A DNA stretch of 37,386 nt from an uncultured Prevotellaceae bacterium (GCA_947174565.1 CAMWJL010000012.1:1-37386); one strand, 5' to 3'. Positions 1-8,709 are shown, numbered from the stretch's first letter. Translations and numbers: made by a program. Notes: generated from the letters alone by a model not told the origin.

Positions 1-277
1 ATAGTAATCTTATGTTACCTTATTCTATTGGTTAAAAAGTTCTATTAAAAGCGTGGACTCTATGAATTTTTATCATTGGGGATTAACAAGAAATGTTATA
101 ATCAAGGGTCTAAAAATGTACAAACAACAATCGCTATGCTTATCAAGGACAAAGTGGCTGAAGTGTTCTTATTGCGGTTGATTTTTACAAGTTATTTAAA
201 CATAGAAAGCGTTAAAACGAACATGGGACACACTGCTGGCTTTATTCTAATAAGCTACACGATTGGCGGTATAACAA
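1..277. other. AT-rich stretch with no supported gene
   Basis: No convincing coding sequence is visible on either strand. An 84-codon frame opening with TTG at 76 has no family features. A 21-codon frame from ATG at 116 ends in a C-x-x-C-like peptide and might be a worn fragment of something, but I cannot support it. The stretch is more AT-rich than the rest of the window. Confidence 0.5.
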
Positions 278-307
278 TAAGCGTGAGTTCGATTGAACTC
301 ACGCTTA
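278..307 (-). terminator. Terminator of the outer-membrane receptor gene
   Basis: A perfect 13-bp inverted repeat (278-290 with 295-307, loop GATT) starts 20 bp past the stop codon of the minus-strand receptor gene. Read on the minus strand it is followed by TTATTGTTAT, a weak U-tract, as expected for an intrinsic terminator. Confidence 0.7.
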
Positions 308-326
308 GATTGGATGGCTGGTTGGG

Positions 327-2795
327 TTAATGAGATTGGTGCTCATCGCCGTATCCACCAGTGTCGATGTGGTTGTGGCGGCTGTGTTCGTGGTTGAGGG
401 TCTTGCCAAAGGTGTAGGTGACTGTCAAACGCAGGGTGCGACCGCCCGACCATTTGCTGATAGATTGTGTATAGCCGTTGCCGTAGAGGATGTTGTGCGT
501 CTCTTTGGAGTTGAAGATGTCCTTGCCGAGAAGCGATATGCCCCATGACCCGATGGCTTTGCGTACACCTGCTTCTACATCCCAGTCGGATTCAAGTGTG
601 CCTTGTGCGGTGACACGGCGTGAGTTATACCGACCGGTGGCTTGGAAGGTCATGTCCCACGGCAGGCGTATGGATGCCATGCAGCGCACATCCCACACGA
701 AGCGGTTCTGCTTGTCGCCATGTACGGCATAGAAGCTGTCGTGCAGCGGATAGGCTGTGCTCCAAGCCTTGAGGTGGCTGTTGCAGAGGTTGACCGTGGT
801 GGTGAGGGTCAGGCGTTTGGAGAGTGTGTTACGGGAGATGATTTCCATGCCTGTGTTCGTCATGTTGCCCACGTTGGCATGGCCGTAGTACATCGTGTTG
901 ACATTGGGATCGGAAGCCATGGGGGCAAGAAAGCTGATGTGGCTAATCATGTCGTTGTTGGTGCGGAAATAGCTGGATACGGATAGCGTATGGTCGTCCC
1001 AATTCTTGATGTATGATAGTTCCACGGCATTGCTGTATTCGGGCAGAATCAGTGGGTTGCCGAGGTGTACTTCCGAGGGGTCGGAGATGTTCTCGAAGGT
1101 GTTGAGCTGTGGTCCGAAAGGACGGCGTATGCGGCGAGAGTAATTCAGTTTCAACTCGTTGTTGTCGAGAAACGACCATCCGATGGATGCCGACGGGAAC
1201 AATGCGAAGTTGTTCTTCTTGAATGGGGCGACATCGCCGTTTGTCTGACCGTAGCTCAGAGAGCGTGTCCGTATCTGCCACAGTTCTCCACGAAGTCCTG
1301 CTGAGAAGGTCAGTTGCTCATAGGTGCCCGAGAAATTGATGTAGAGGGCTGAAATGTCAGTGTCGTATTTGAAGCAGTTGTAGAGGTCGTTGAGTGGGAC
1401 GAGGTTGTTCTCGTCAAGACCGCGTGCATACGAAGCAGGGCTGTTCTCATGGTTGTAGTTGCCTTTGTAGCCAGCTTCGAGGCGTAGCCACGGGAGTGCC
1501 ATGACGGAGTAGTCGAGTGCGGATTCCCAGTTGCTGATTTTCACGTCCTGGTGTTGGCTTTGCCAGATGGATTCTGCCGTTCCGTCTGCCGATGTTGCGT
1601 TTTCGTGCGACCAGTTGTCGTTGGGGCCTTGCCATACATTATAGCTCACGTTCATGTCGATGAAGTGGTCGGGGCTGAAAGTGTGCTTGTAGCCAAGCAT
1701 GACATTGGCACCACGAGTGTCGCCGCTCTTGTGCATGTTGTTGACATTGCTCGTCCATTGCTTAGGCAGGTTGCTGAGGTGCGTGGTCGTTGTGCGTCCC
1801 CATTTGTGCCCGAGTGTTCCGATGGCACTCAGATAAATGGTGTTCTTTTCATTGGGCTTGAAGTTGGTGCCTGCACGGAGGAACATGCTGTTTTCATGCT
1901 TGTTATTGTCTCCATCAGAGTTGAGATAAGCACCATCTTCGTAGCTGCGACGTGATGCTGAACCTCCTGGCGTATGCTGGGTTTTGAGTTCGATGCCTGC
2001 GAATGACTCGAATTTGCCTTCGTTGTAGTTGATGTTGAAGTTCGCATTGGTCGTTCCGCGTGTGTCAACGCTTGTTTCGGCGTTTCCGAAGTAGCCATGA
2101 CGATGCTCTTCTTTCAGTCGGATGTTGATGATGCCGGCAGTTCCCTCGGTGCTGTGCTTTGAGGATGGGTTTGTCATCACTTCGATGCTCTCAATGGACT
2201 CGGCTGGGAGCTGACGGAGTATCTGTGCGCGGTTGTCGGCGTTCATGCCCATCTCTTTGCCATTGACCCATACAAGGACATCTGTGTTACCACGCAAGGA
2301 TATTTCTCCGTCGCTGTTGACATCGACGGACGGAACTGCGGCAAGAAGTTCGTCGGCAGATGCGCCTGTGGAAGCAATGTTGGAACTGACATTGAAAACC
2401 CTGTGCTCTGAGTTGACCGACATTTGGTTTTTCGTTCTGGTTATGACCACTTCCTGAAGCAGTTTTGAGTCTTCGGCAAGTTCGATTCTGCCGAGGTTGA
2501 TTTCTGCGTTAGCTACCGTCACTTCACGTTCCTGTGGAATGTTGCCAATCATGCTGACGCGGACAATATACTTTCCTGAAGGGGCATTGGGGATAACAAA
2601 CACGCCATTCTCGTCGGTGGTGGTGCCTATGGGGAGTGGCGAGCCTGTTTCAGGGTTCACGAGCACGACCGTGGCGTAGTCGAGAGGCTCGGATGTACCT
2701 TTGTTAAAAACTGTACCTGTTACGTTGCCGTCGGCATACGCGCTTCCTGCTATCAACAAGGAGACGGCTAAAGAAATTGGGAACTTTGCTTTCAT
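327..2795 (-). CDS. TonB-dependent receptor-like outer-membrane beta-barrel protein
   Basis: 822 aa. A signal peptide (residues 1-21, hydrophobic core ISLAVSLLIAG, cut near AYA-DG) precedes a carboxypeptidase-D-like regulatory domain (about 23-105; NVTGTVFNKGTSEPL, DENGVFVI, GKYIVRVSMIG). A plug domain follows (about 115-230; EVVITRTKN, LRGNTDVLVWVNG, PSSKHSTEGTAGIINI), then a long beta-barrel. This matches the OMP_b-brl_3 type of TonB-linked barrel common in Bacteroidota, which usually has no SusD partner, and none is encoded here. Substrate is unknown. The last barrel strand (LRLTVTYTFGK) does not end the protein: a tail of about 22 residues with six histidines follows, which could bind metal. 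The gene appears to be a single transcription unit with its own -7 box and terminator. Confidence 0.9.
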   Translation of the reverse strand: MKAKFPISLAVSLLIAGSAYADGNVTGTVFNKGTSEPLDYATVVLVNPETGSPLPIGTTTDENGVFVIPNAPSGKYIVRVSMIGNIPQEREVTVANAEINLGRIELAEDSKLLQEVVITRTKNQMSVNSEHRVFNVSSNIASTGASADELLAAVPSVDVNSDGEISLRGNTDVLVWVNGKEMGMNADNRAQILRQLPAESIESIEVMTNPSSKHSTEGTAGIINIRLKEEHRHGYFGNAETSVDTRGTTNANFNINYNEGKFESFAGIELKTQHTPGGSASRRSYEDGAYLNSDGDNNKHENSMFLRAGTNFKPNEKNTIYLSAIGTLGHKWGRTTTTHLSNLPKQWTSNVNNMHKSGDTRGANVMLGYKHTFSPDHFIDMNVSYNVWQGPNDNWSHENATSADGTAESIWQSQHQDVKISNWESALDYSVMALPWLRLEAGYKGNYNHENSPASYARGLDENNLVPLNDLYNCFKYDTDISALYINFSGTYEQLTFSAGLRGELWQIRTRSLSYGQTNGDVAPFKKNNFALFPSASIGWSFLDNNELKLNYSRRIRRPFGPQLNTFENISDPSEVHLGNPLILPEYSNAVELSYIKNWDDHTLSVSSYFRTNNDMISHISFLAPMASDPNVNTMYYGHANVGNMTNTGMEIISRNTLSKRLTLTTTVNLCNSHLKAWSTAYPLHDSFYAVHGDKQNRFVWDVRCMASIRLPWDMTFQATGRYNSRRVTAQGTLESDWDVEAGVRKAIGSWGISLLGKDIFNSKETHNILYGNGYTQSISKWSGGRTLRLTVTYTFGKTLNHEHSRHNHIDTGGYGDEHQSH

Positions 2796-2824
2796 TGTTA
2801 ATGTTGTTTTTTGTTTTCTGGGTG

Positions 2825-2832
2825 CAAAGTTA
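2825..2832 (-). promoter_or_regulatory. -7 promoter box of the receptor gene
   Basis: TAACTTTG on the minus strand matches the Bacteroidota -7 consensus TAnnTTTG, about 30 nt upstream of the ATG at 2795. A second TTACTTTG lies just upstream. No clear -33 element at ideal spacing was seen. Confidence 0.65.
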
Positions 2833-2865
2833 CTCCATTGTCAGTGCAACTTGGTTGCAAAGTAA

Positions 2866-2901
2866 AGCGGAGGCTCATCTTGTGAAAGAAAAGCCTCCGC
2901 T
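2866..2901 (-). terminator. Terminator at the end of the rpe-comEC operon
   Basis: A 10-bp inverted repeat (AGCGGAGGCT with AGCCTCCGCT) and a 16-nt loop lie 40 bp past the stop of the small helicase-associated-domain gene. On the minus strand it is followed by TTACTTTG, so it is a modest terminator close to the next gene's promoter. Confidence 0.55.
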
Positions 2902-2940
2902 GATGGCGGTTAAAAGCCTGTGTTTTAGGGTGTGTGCCCT

Positions 2941-3228
2941 TCAATCGTTGCTGAACAGGTTGCCGCAGAAGTTGTCGTCGGCATTGCCTTGATGCGTGTA
3001 GGCATACTGGTTCTTGCGAAGGTACTGGTCAGCCACCTCCAGCAGTTGCTTGAAGCGGTCGATGCGCTCGGGCTTCATCTTGCCTTGAGCCATCCGTTTC
3101 TTTTGGTATTTGAGCCAGTTGAGCATCGGGTGCTCCGCTGTGCGGTGCTTGGAGGGACGCTTCTTTTGTTCGGTCATGAAGTTGAGGAAAGCGTGGTAGT
3201 TCTTTTCCCAGGATTCGTCTTGTGTCAT
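2941..3228 (-). CDS. Small helicase-associated (HA)-domain-like protein
   Basis: 95 aa counted from the ATG at 3228, whose ATGA overlaps the stop of comEC. That overlap decides the start over the longer frame opening at 3315, whose extra N-terminus is His/Pro-rich and antisense-like. The body (W-x3-Y-x-A-F-L-x-F at about 7-16, then MLNWLKYQKKR at about 34-44, then ER-x3-F-x-x-LLEVA) resembles the HA domain found singly or in tandem at the C-terminus of some bacterial helicases and in small stand-alone Bacteroidota proteins. It is basic and could bind nucleic acid. Function is not known, and the coupling to comEC is only suggestive of a DNA-related role. Confidence 0.65.
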   Translation of the reverse strand: MTQDESWEKNYHAFLNFMTEQKKRPSKHRTAEHPMLNWLKYQKKRMAQGKMKPERIDRFKQLLEVADQYLRKNQYAYTHQGNADDNFCGNLFSND

Positions 3229-4742
3229 AAGGCTTGTTTTTTGTGGGTGAAGAAATAGGTGAGGGTGAGTAGTGTGGCGTAGCAGAGGATGGTGGTGAGG
3301 AGGCTTGGATGCCATTTGAGGGTTGCGTAGGGGAGGGAGGCGATGGACTCAACGATGCTGTTCATGGTGGTGGCTGTCCAGTTGAGCAGGTCGGTGAGGA
3401 GGGTGTTGATTGGGGCGTACCAGAGGAATGCCCACCAGAGGATGCTGGCGAACATGAGGAGATAGACAAAGGGAAAGAGCAGGAGGTTGGACAATAGGGC
3501 GAGGGTGGAGACGTGCCCAAAGTAATAGGCAACGAGTGGAGCGGTGAAAACTGTGCTAATCAACGAGATAGCGATGATTGTGATGAGCCAAGCATAATGT
3601 TTCCAGTAGTTTGGAAACGAGAGAAGCGTGATGAGTTTTCTGCCAAGCACTCCAATGCTGGCAACCGCAATGAAAGAAAGCTGAAAGCCAATATCATGCA
3701 GGTAGAACGGATTGATGCAGAGCATGATGAAGAAGGCGACGGCGCATGAGTTGGGGGATGGGCTGTTGCGAAAAGTCGATTGGCAAAACAATAGAATCGT
3801 GAACATGAGGGTGGCACGAACCAAGGAGGGCGACATGCCTGTGATGAGGGTGTAGCACCAGAGCGATGCGATGATGAAGACGTTGTTGACCCATTGCCAC
3901 CGCAGGGGCAGCAGTTTTTTGAGGAAGAAGGCTTGTATCATCAGGGCGATGATGCCGACGTGGAATCCCGATAAGGCAAGGATGTGGCTGACACCTGCGT
4001 GGGTGTAGGCGTTCCGTGTTACTTGGGGTATGTCTGTCTTTCGTCCGATGCTCATGGCTTCGATGATGCTGCTAACTTCTTGATTGAGTCCGTTTTCTTT
4101 GTAGATGTGATGCAAGTTTGTTTGAATCTCTTTGGCGAACAGGGTGATGCTCCGACGGTTCTTGCAGGGCTTTACCTGCCATTGTCCATGAGGCGTGTAT
4201 GCTGTGGCGCAGATGCCGTGATGGAACAGGTATTGTCTGAATGTTTTGAACTTACCCCCCCCATGCTCGGTTCTTTCAAGATGCTTGATGTTGGCAAGAA
4301 TCGTATCGCCCAACTGCAACGAGGAGTAGGCGATGGCGTCGTGTTGTGGTGTCTCCCAATTCTTTCCTATATATAATATAATGTGCGTATCGTTGTCCTG
4401 CTGGAGGTTGAGTGCCCACGACCTGTTCTTCTCTGTGGGCACTTCGGAAAGAATGCCTTGGCAGAAGGTTGTGTCGGTGGGGATACCCTGTGTGATGCGC
4501 TGGTGCTTGCCTGTGTAGAGCGTCATGCCGATGAGGAAGAAGAGCATCATTGCCACGAGACCGAATTTGCCGTCTTTGTAGGTGTTAGAGGTTCTGAGGT
4601 GGAAAAACGAGAAGGCAAGGACGGCGCAACAGAGTATGAACAGAACTGCCATGCTCATGTGGCGGATGAACAGATTCGCCACAATCATGCCTAATGTGAA
4701 GGGGATGATGAGGCGGATGAGAGGATGGTTCTGCCAGAACAT
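3225..4742 (-). CDS. comEC: ComEC/Rec2-family membrane protein (competence channel core)
   Basis: 505 aa polytopic inner-membrane protein. N-terminal helices (about 8-80) lead into a soluble OB-like segment (about 85-195) and then the competence domain. The signature HAGVSHILALSGFHVGIIA (about 248-266) is the conserved ComEC helix carrying the S-G-x-H-V-G motif, and at least seven further hydrophobic segments follow to the C-terminus. ComEC forms the channel that passes single-stranded DNA through the inner membrane during natural transformation. Full-length versions carry a C-terminal metallo-beta-lactamase domain; this one ends after the membrane domain, as is common in Bacteroidales. It lies between rpe (60-nt gap) and the HA-like gene (ATGA overlap). 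Confidence 0.92.
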   Translation of the reverse strand: MFWQNHPLIRLIIPFTLGMIVANLFIRHMSMAVLFILCCAVLAFSFFHLRTSNTYKDGKFGLVAMMLFFLIGMTLYTGKHQRITQGIPTDTTFCQGILSEVPTEKNRSWALNLQQDNDTHIILYIGKNWETPQHDAIAYSSLQLGDTILANIKHLERTEHGGGKFKTFRQYLFHHGICATAYTPHGQWQVKPCKNRRSITLFAKEIQTNLHHIYKENGLNQEVSSIIEAMSIGRKTDIPQVTRNAYTHAGVSHILALSGFHVGIIALMIQAFFLKKLLPLRWQWVNNVFIIASLWCYTLITGMSPSLVRATLMFTILLFCQSTFRNSPSPNSCAVAFFIMLCINPFYLHDIGFQLSFIAVASIGVLGRKLITLLSFPNYWKHYAWLITIIAISLISTVFTAPLVAYYFGHVSTLALLSNLLLFPFVYLLMFASILWWAFLWYAPINTLLTDLLNWTATTMNSIVESIASLPYATLKWHPSLLTTILCYATLLTLTYFFTHKKQAL

Positions 4743-4802
4743 GAGATAAGGATTGATGGATAGTAACCTTGAAGCATCGCCTGTGCAGTGTTGGAGGTGG
4801 TC

Positions 4803-5465
4803 TCAGTTCTTTAGTCCTTTAAGTTTTTTTAGTTCTTTGATTCTTTCTTCGGGATTCTCGGCACTGAACACATAGCTGCCAGCCACGAGTACATCGACTC
4901 CTGCCTCTACAAGACGGGGGGCTGTGTTGCCGTTCACGCCACCGTCCACTTCGATGAGGGCGTGGCTGTTGGTTTGCTGGATGAGCTGGCGAAGCCGACG
5001 CACTTTCTGAATGGAGTTGTCAATGAACTTCTGACCGCCGAAGCCTGGGTTGACGGTCATGAGGAGCACCATATCGAGGTCCTGGATGATTTCTTCAAGC
5101 ACGCTGACAGGGGTGTGGGGATTGAGGGTGACTCCTGCTTTCATGCCAGCGTCGTGTATCTGCTGGATGGTGCGGTGGAGGTGGGGACAGGCTTCGTAGT
5201 GTACGTTCATCATGTAAGCCCCAAGTGCTTGAATCTGTGGGATAAACTTGTCAGGGTCAACTATCATCAGATGAACGTCGAGGGGTTTCTTGCAAATCTT
5301 GGCAACGGCTTCGAGCACGGGGAAGCCGAAACTGATGTTAGGCACGAATACGCCGTCCATCACGTCGAGGTGAAGCCAGTCGGCCTCACTGCGGTTTATC
5401 ATGTCGATGTCCTTGCTCAAGTTGGCGAAATTGGCAGCAAGGAGAGAAGGAGAAACTTTTGTCAT
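4803..5465 (-). CDS. rpe: Ribulose-phosphate 3-epimerase
   Basis: 220 aa TIM-barrel enzyme interconverting ribulose-5-phosphate and xylulose-5-phosphate in the pentose phosphate pathway. Family hallmarks are all present: SPSLLAA near the N-terminus, metal/catalytic HLDVMDG, DVHLM, the phosphate-binding NPGFGGQ and the catalytic EVDGG. I start it at MTKVSPSLL (ATG at 5465), where the family normally begins; an in-frame ATG at 5498 would add 11 residues unlike the family. It sits in a compact minus-strand run, 39 nt after the coiled-coil protein gene and 60 nt before comEC, so it is probably cotranscribed. Confidence 0.97.
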   Translation of the reverse strand: MTKVSPSLLAANFANLSKDIDMINRSEADWLHLDVMDGVFVPNISFGFPVLEAVAKICKKPLDVHLMIVDPDKFIPQIQALGAYMMNVHYEACPHLHRTIQQIHDAGMKAGVTLNPHTPVSVLEEIIQDLDMVLLMTVNPGFGGQKFIDNSIQKVRRLRQLIQQTNSHALIEVDGGVNGNTAPRLVEAGVDVLVAGSYVFSAENPEERIKELKKLKGLKN

Positions 5466-5504
5466 GTGTCTGTATTTGAATCGATTGGCGTTAGCCACGT
5501 TCCA

Positions 5505-6425
5505 TCATTTGAGTGTAAAACTGGTTTGTCCTATCATTTGGCTGTCGCAGAAGATGAAGAGCTTGTAGGTGCCAGCTTCGAGGAACTCGGTCACGTCGCT
5601 GTACATGGTCACACGCTCTTCCTCGCCTGTATAGTCGATGTATTTCTTTTCTGTGTAGTCAAGGGTGGTGTTCTCGTAGGTGAAAGTACCCTTTGCGCCC
5701 ATTATGGTGTTGTCGGGCTTGAGGATACGGGCATAGAGGGTGCGCTGTCCGTTCGTGGCGGTCACGTTCTTCACGATGGTGAAACCGAAGGCGAAACGCT
5801 TCACGTCCTTCACACGACGGGCTTCCTTGCTCTTCTTGTCTTTGGGTGTCACCCAAAAGCCAGTGGCATCCAGCTGGGCAGCGATACTTACCTTGTCTTG
5901 CAGCTGGTTGCGCTGGGTAGAGAGCGTGCTGATTTGGGTGTTTGCCTCGCTGATTTGCTCCTTCATGTGAGTGTTCTCCTCACTGAGCGACTGGTTGAGT
6001 CGTCCCAGCGAATCGACCTGCATGATGTAGCTTTGCAACACTTTGCGGAGGGACGCAATTTCTGCTTTGAGTCGCATGATTTCGCGAGCGTCGGTGGCTT
6101 TTGTGCGTTCCAGTTCTTCGAGGAGTTGCTGGGTGTGGCGACGTTCTTCTTCTATCTGTGCAATGAGGCTGTCATTGCTGAGTTGGCTCTGGAGCATCTC
6201 ATACTGCACGTCGAAGTCTTTATACTGGTTCTTCATCTCCTGCTTTTCCAGTTCAGCCAACTCTTTCAGTTCTTCGTTTTCCTGCTGGAGAGGACGGGCA
6301 TAGAAGTAGTAGTAGCCCACCACGGCTACGATGATGGCAATGGCGGCTACTATGATGCCGACGATGAGGCTGGTGTGGCTGCGCTGTTCGGATTGCGTCG
6401 CTTGTGTATTGTTCTGTTCTTCCAT
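5505..6425 (-). CDS. Membrane-anchored coiled-coil protein of unknown function
   Basis: 306 aa. A short polar N-terminus precedes one transmembrane helix (about 21-43, VGIIVAAIAIIVAVVGYYYF). A long charged coiled coil (about 48-180, rich in E, Q, L and K) follows, then a compact C-terminal domain (about 186-306) with beta-type patterning (FAFGFTIVKNVTA, LYARILKPDN, YKLFIFCDSQMIGQTSF). The expected topology is N-in, with coiled coil and C-domain in the periplasm. I do not recognise a named family, but the architecture recurs in Bacteroidota. The ATG lies inside the 3' end of the histidine kinase gene (76-nt overlap), so the two are very likely cotranscribed and translationally linked. A role as a periplasmic partner of the kinase is inference only. 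Confidence 0.85.
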   Translation of the reverse strand: MEEQNNTQATQSEQRSHTSLIVGIIVAAIAIIVAVVGYYYFYARPLQQENEELKELAELEKQEMKNQYKDFDVQYEMLQSQLSNDSLIAQIEEERRHTQQLLEELERTKATDAREIMRLKAEIASLRKVLQSYIMQVDSLGRLNQSLSEENTHMKEQISEANTQISTLSTQRNQLQDKVSIAAQLDATGFWVTPKDKKSKEARRVKDVKRFAFGFTIVKNVTATNGQRTLYARILKPDNTIMGAKGTFTYENTTLDYTEKKYIDYTGEEERVTMYSDVTEFLEAGTYKLFIFCDSQMIGQTSFTLK

Positions 6426-8524
6426 TGAGTTTTAGAGTGTTTCACGTTTTCATTCTTTTGTCTGATGGGGATGTCCACTACGATGCGGCATCCGTCGGTG
6501 TAGTCCTTGTCTATTCCGATAGTGCCGTCCATGAGTCGGCAGATGTTGCGGCAGGTGCAGAGACCCATGCCTGTGGCTTTGACTGCATCGTCGGTATCGG
6601 TAAACATATCGAAGACAGTGGTTTGTGCATCGAGAGGGATGCCAGGACCTGTGTCGGTGATGCTGATGATGAGGCGGTTCTCGTTGGTGCGGCGGAGGCT
6701 GAGGGTGATAGATCCTTGCTGGGTGAACCTGCCGGCGTTGTCGAGCAGATAGTCGAGCAGACGTTCCATGGCTTTCATGTTGGTCAGCATCTCAAAGTCG
6801 TCGGGCAACTGGCTGTCGAATATGAGTTTAAGTTGCTTTGATTGCAATGGGATGACGGTCATGCGTGCCTGGCAGAATGCGTTGACGGGTATGCTGTCTT
6901 CCATGTCAAGCTCTTCGAGGCATTGGTAGTGGGAGAGGTAAATCATCTTGTCCACGATGCTGGTCAGCAGCTGGGTGTTCTCACTGATGTATCGGCTTAA
7001 CTCGATTTTCTCCTCGTCCGACACCTCCATGCCCGGCATGGTGAGTATCTGCGTGAAGCCAAAGATGGCGTTGAGCGGTGTGCGCATCTCGTGGGATATG
7101 TTGTTGAGAAAGAGACGCTTGGTAGTCAGTGCTGCCTCGGCTTGTTGCCTGGCTTTGGCTTCTGCCTGTTTGGAGATGCGCAACTGGGCGTTGATGGATT
7201 CCAGCTTCTCCATCTGTTGCTTGCGACGGTATAGGAAGAAGAACATACCGCCGATGGTGAGTGCAGCCAATGCGCCACCCGTCGCCACGTAGATGTGATG
7301 GATGTGCTCTCTGTTCTCAATCTCTTCTATATAGGCTTGGGCTTCCAAACTGTCGTTCTCCTTTTGGATAGCGATGCGTTCCAACTCCAGCTTCCTTGTT
7401 TTTTCTTTCGATGCCGTTAGTGCCAGCTGATGCTTCAGTTGCTTGGCTAACAACTCCTTGTTCTGTACCTCCAGCTCATGGCTTTCTCTTTTCGACGTTT
7501 CCACAGCCAACTGATGCTCCAAATGTTCGGTCATCAGCTGCTGGTTCTGCATTTCCAGTTCGTGGGCTTCATTTTTTGCCCGTTCAAGATCCATCGCAGC
7601 CGTGATTTCGGTCATCAGGTGCGAGTTGTTGACTCGGATCATCGAGTCGTTGTAGTTTTGGTAATGCTTATTAAAGATGTAGGCCTGCTTATAGTTCCCT
7701 TGTGCCAAATAGATGTAGCACATCATGGAATAATATGAGATTGGCTTCTTTTTCAGTTTCTCGCAGAGTTTGAGTGCTTCGTCGTAGTTTTGGTCAAAGA
7801 TGCACCGCCAAACTTCGATGGTTGATCCTCGTGTGTCGTCGTGACCCACTACCTTCTTGAGCTTCTCTCGCTCGGCATAGAGCCGTTTGAACTCTGCCAC
7901 TTCCTCCTTGCTGTGCCGTATGGTAATGTAGTCGACAGGGGCAGCCACCTGCATACATCTGATGGAATAAACCTCAAGTTTTTGGAGTGGGGTGATGTTT
8001 GGCTCCTTGAGAGCGAGGTTGAGCATGCGTTGGCTCTCTGTGCGGTCGTGGTAGTAGAGGTAATAGATGATGCCCAAATCAATGTAGGGGTAAGCTGCGC
8101 TTTCGTTTGGGAAGTGTTTGTGCAGGTATTTGATGGCATCCTTATAGTTTGCCTCAGCATCGTCATAGTTGCCCATTCGGTTTAAGATGCTTGCTGCCAC
8201 GATGGTGCTGGTGTAGATGCCGTATTTGTGGTTGTTCTGGGTGGCATGGTTCAGCATGTCCTTTGCTATGCTGAGTCCTTTGTTGCGGTGCATGGTTTTG
8301 GCTTGGTATTGTGCCGTGTAGCCCCATGCCTTGTAGAACATTCGCTCGTTGCCTTCCTTCTGTGCTTTTTCTTTCAGCCGTTCGGCTGTTTCCATCAGCT
8401 TCGGTTCGTCTTCTGCAAGTTCGTATTGGTACAGCTCCTGCTCCAGCTCTGCGAGGGTCTGCGCACCGATTGGCAGGGTGAGCAGGACAAGGAGTGTTAA
8501 TATGTAAAATTTAATGTGATTCAT
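6350..8524 (-). CDS. TPR-containing sensor histidine kinase
   Basis: 724 aa from the ATG at 8524. This start is chosen because the next upstream ATG (8545) would sit about 6 nt after the predicted transcription start, and because it opens directly on a signal peptide (FYILTLLVLLTLPIGAQT). Residues 25-300 are TPR-like helical repeats in the periplasm. Residues 310-405 are coiled coil containing a near-perfect 28-residue tandem duplication. A transmembrane helix (about 411-431) precedes a cytoplasmic HisKA (phospho-acceptor H478 in NNISHEMRTPLNAIFGF) and an HATPase (N596 in DYLLDNAGRF, D624 in SITDTGPGIP, GMGL at 652-655). No receiver or DNA-binding domain is fused and no response regulator lies nearby, so the partner is elsewhere. 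The C-terminal 25 residues or so are low-complexity and encoded in the overlap with the next gene. Confidence 0.95.
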   Translation of the reverse strand: MNHIKFYILTLLVLLTLPIGAQTLAELEQELYQYELAEDEPKLMETAERLKEKAQKEGNERMFYKAWGYTAQYQAKTMHRNKGLSIAKDMLNHATQNNHKYGIYTSTIVAASILNRMGNYDDAEANYKDAIKYLHKHFPNESAAYPYIDLGIIYYLYYHDRTESQRMLNLALKEPNITPLQKLEVYSIRCMQVAAPVDYITIRHSKEEVAEFKRLYAEREKLKKVVGHDDTRGSTIEVWRCIFDQNYDEALKLCEKLKKKPISYYSMMCYIYLAQGNYKQAYIFNKHYQNYNDSMIRVNNSHLMTEITAAMDLERAKNEAHELEMQNQQLMTEHLEHQLAVETSKRESHELEVQNKELLAKQLKHQLALTASKEKTRKLELERIAIQKENDSLEAQAYIEEIENREHIHHIYVATGGALAALTIGGMFFFLYRRKQQMEKLESINAQLRISKQAEAKARQQAEAALTTKRLFLNNISHEMRTPLNAIFGFTQILTMPGMEVSDEEKIELSRYISENTQLLTSIVDKMIYLSHYQCLEELDMEDSIPVNAFCQARMTVIPLQSKQLKLIFDSQLPDDFEMLTNMKAMERLLDYLLDNAGRFTQQGSITLSLRRTNENRLIISITDTGPGIPLDAQTTVFDMFTDTDDAVKATGMGLCTCRNICRLMDGTIGIDKDYTDGCRIVVDIPIRQKNENVKHSKTQWKNRTIHKRRNPNSAATPASSSAS
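7397..7564 (-). repeat. Tandem duplication of 28 codons in the kinase coiled coil
   Basis: Two adjacent 84-bp units (7481-7564 and 7397-7480) encode HELEMQNQQLMTEHLEHQLA... and HELEVQNKELLAKQLKHQLA..., in phase at exactly 28 residues (four heptads). It looks like a duplication that lengthened the coiled-coil stalk. Confidence 0.85.
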
Positions 8525-8556
8525 AGAAAAATTCGTTCTTGTCATGTAAGTTTTCG

Positions 8557-8564
8557 CAAATGTA
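8557..8564 (-). promoter_or_regulatory. -7 promoter box of the histidine kinase operon
   Basis: TACATTTG on the minus strand matches TAnnTTTG and lies 32 nt upstream of the ATG at 8524. It divides this operon from the divergent nrnA promoter and rules out the far-upstream in-frame start at 8671. Confidence 0.7.
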
Positions 8565-8701
8565 GTGATTTTTTCTGTAAGTCGTAGGCTTTTGTGGCTT
8601 TTTTCTTTCTTTCTGTGCGGTTTCGTGCCCCAAGGTGGGGAAGATGTTCTTCTTTTTTGTCGTTTTTCCATTGTTTTTGCCGTCCATGCCGAAAAAGGTT
8701 A

Positions 8702-8709
8702 TACCTTTG
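8702..8709 (+). promoter_or_regulatory. -7 promoter box of the DHH phosphoesterase gene
   Basis: TACCTTTG matches TAnnTTTG, 29 nt before the ATG. A TTTG within TTTTTG at 8676-8679, 22 nt upstream, can serve as the -33 element. Confidence 0.75.

Noticed and set aside
76-330. 84-codon frame at the window start
   Set aside because: TTG start, no family features, overlaps the receptor terminator.
4962-6428. 488-codon plus-strand frame over rpe and the coiled-coil gene
   Set aside because: Spans two supported minus-strand genes and shows no domain of its own.
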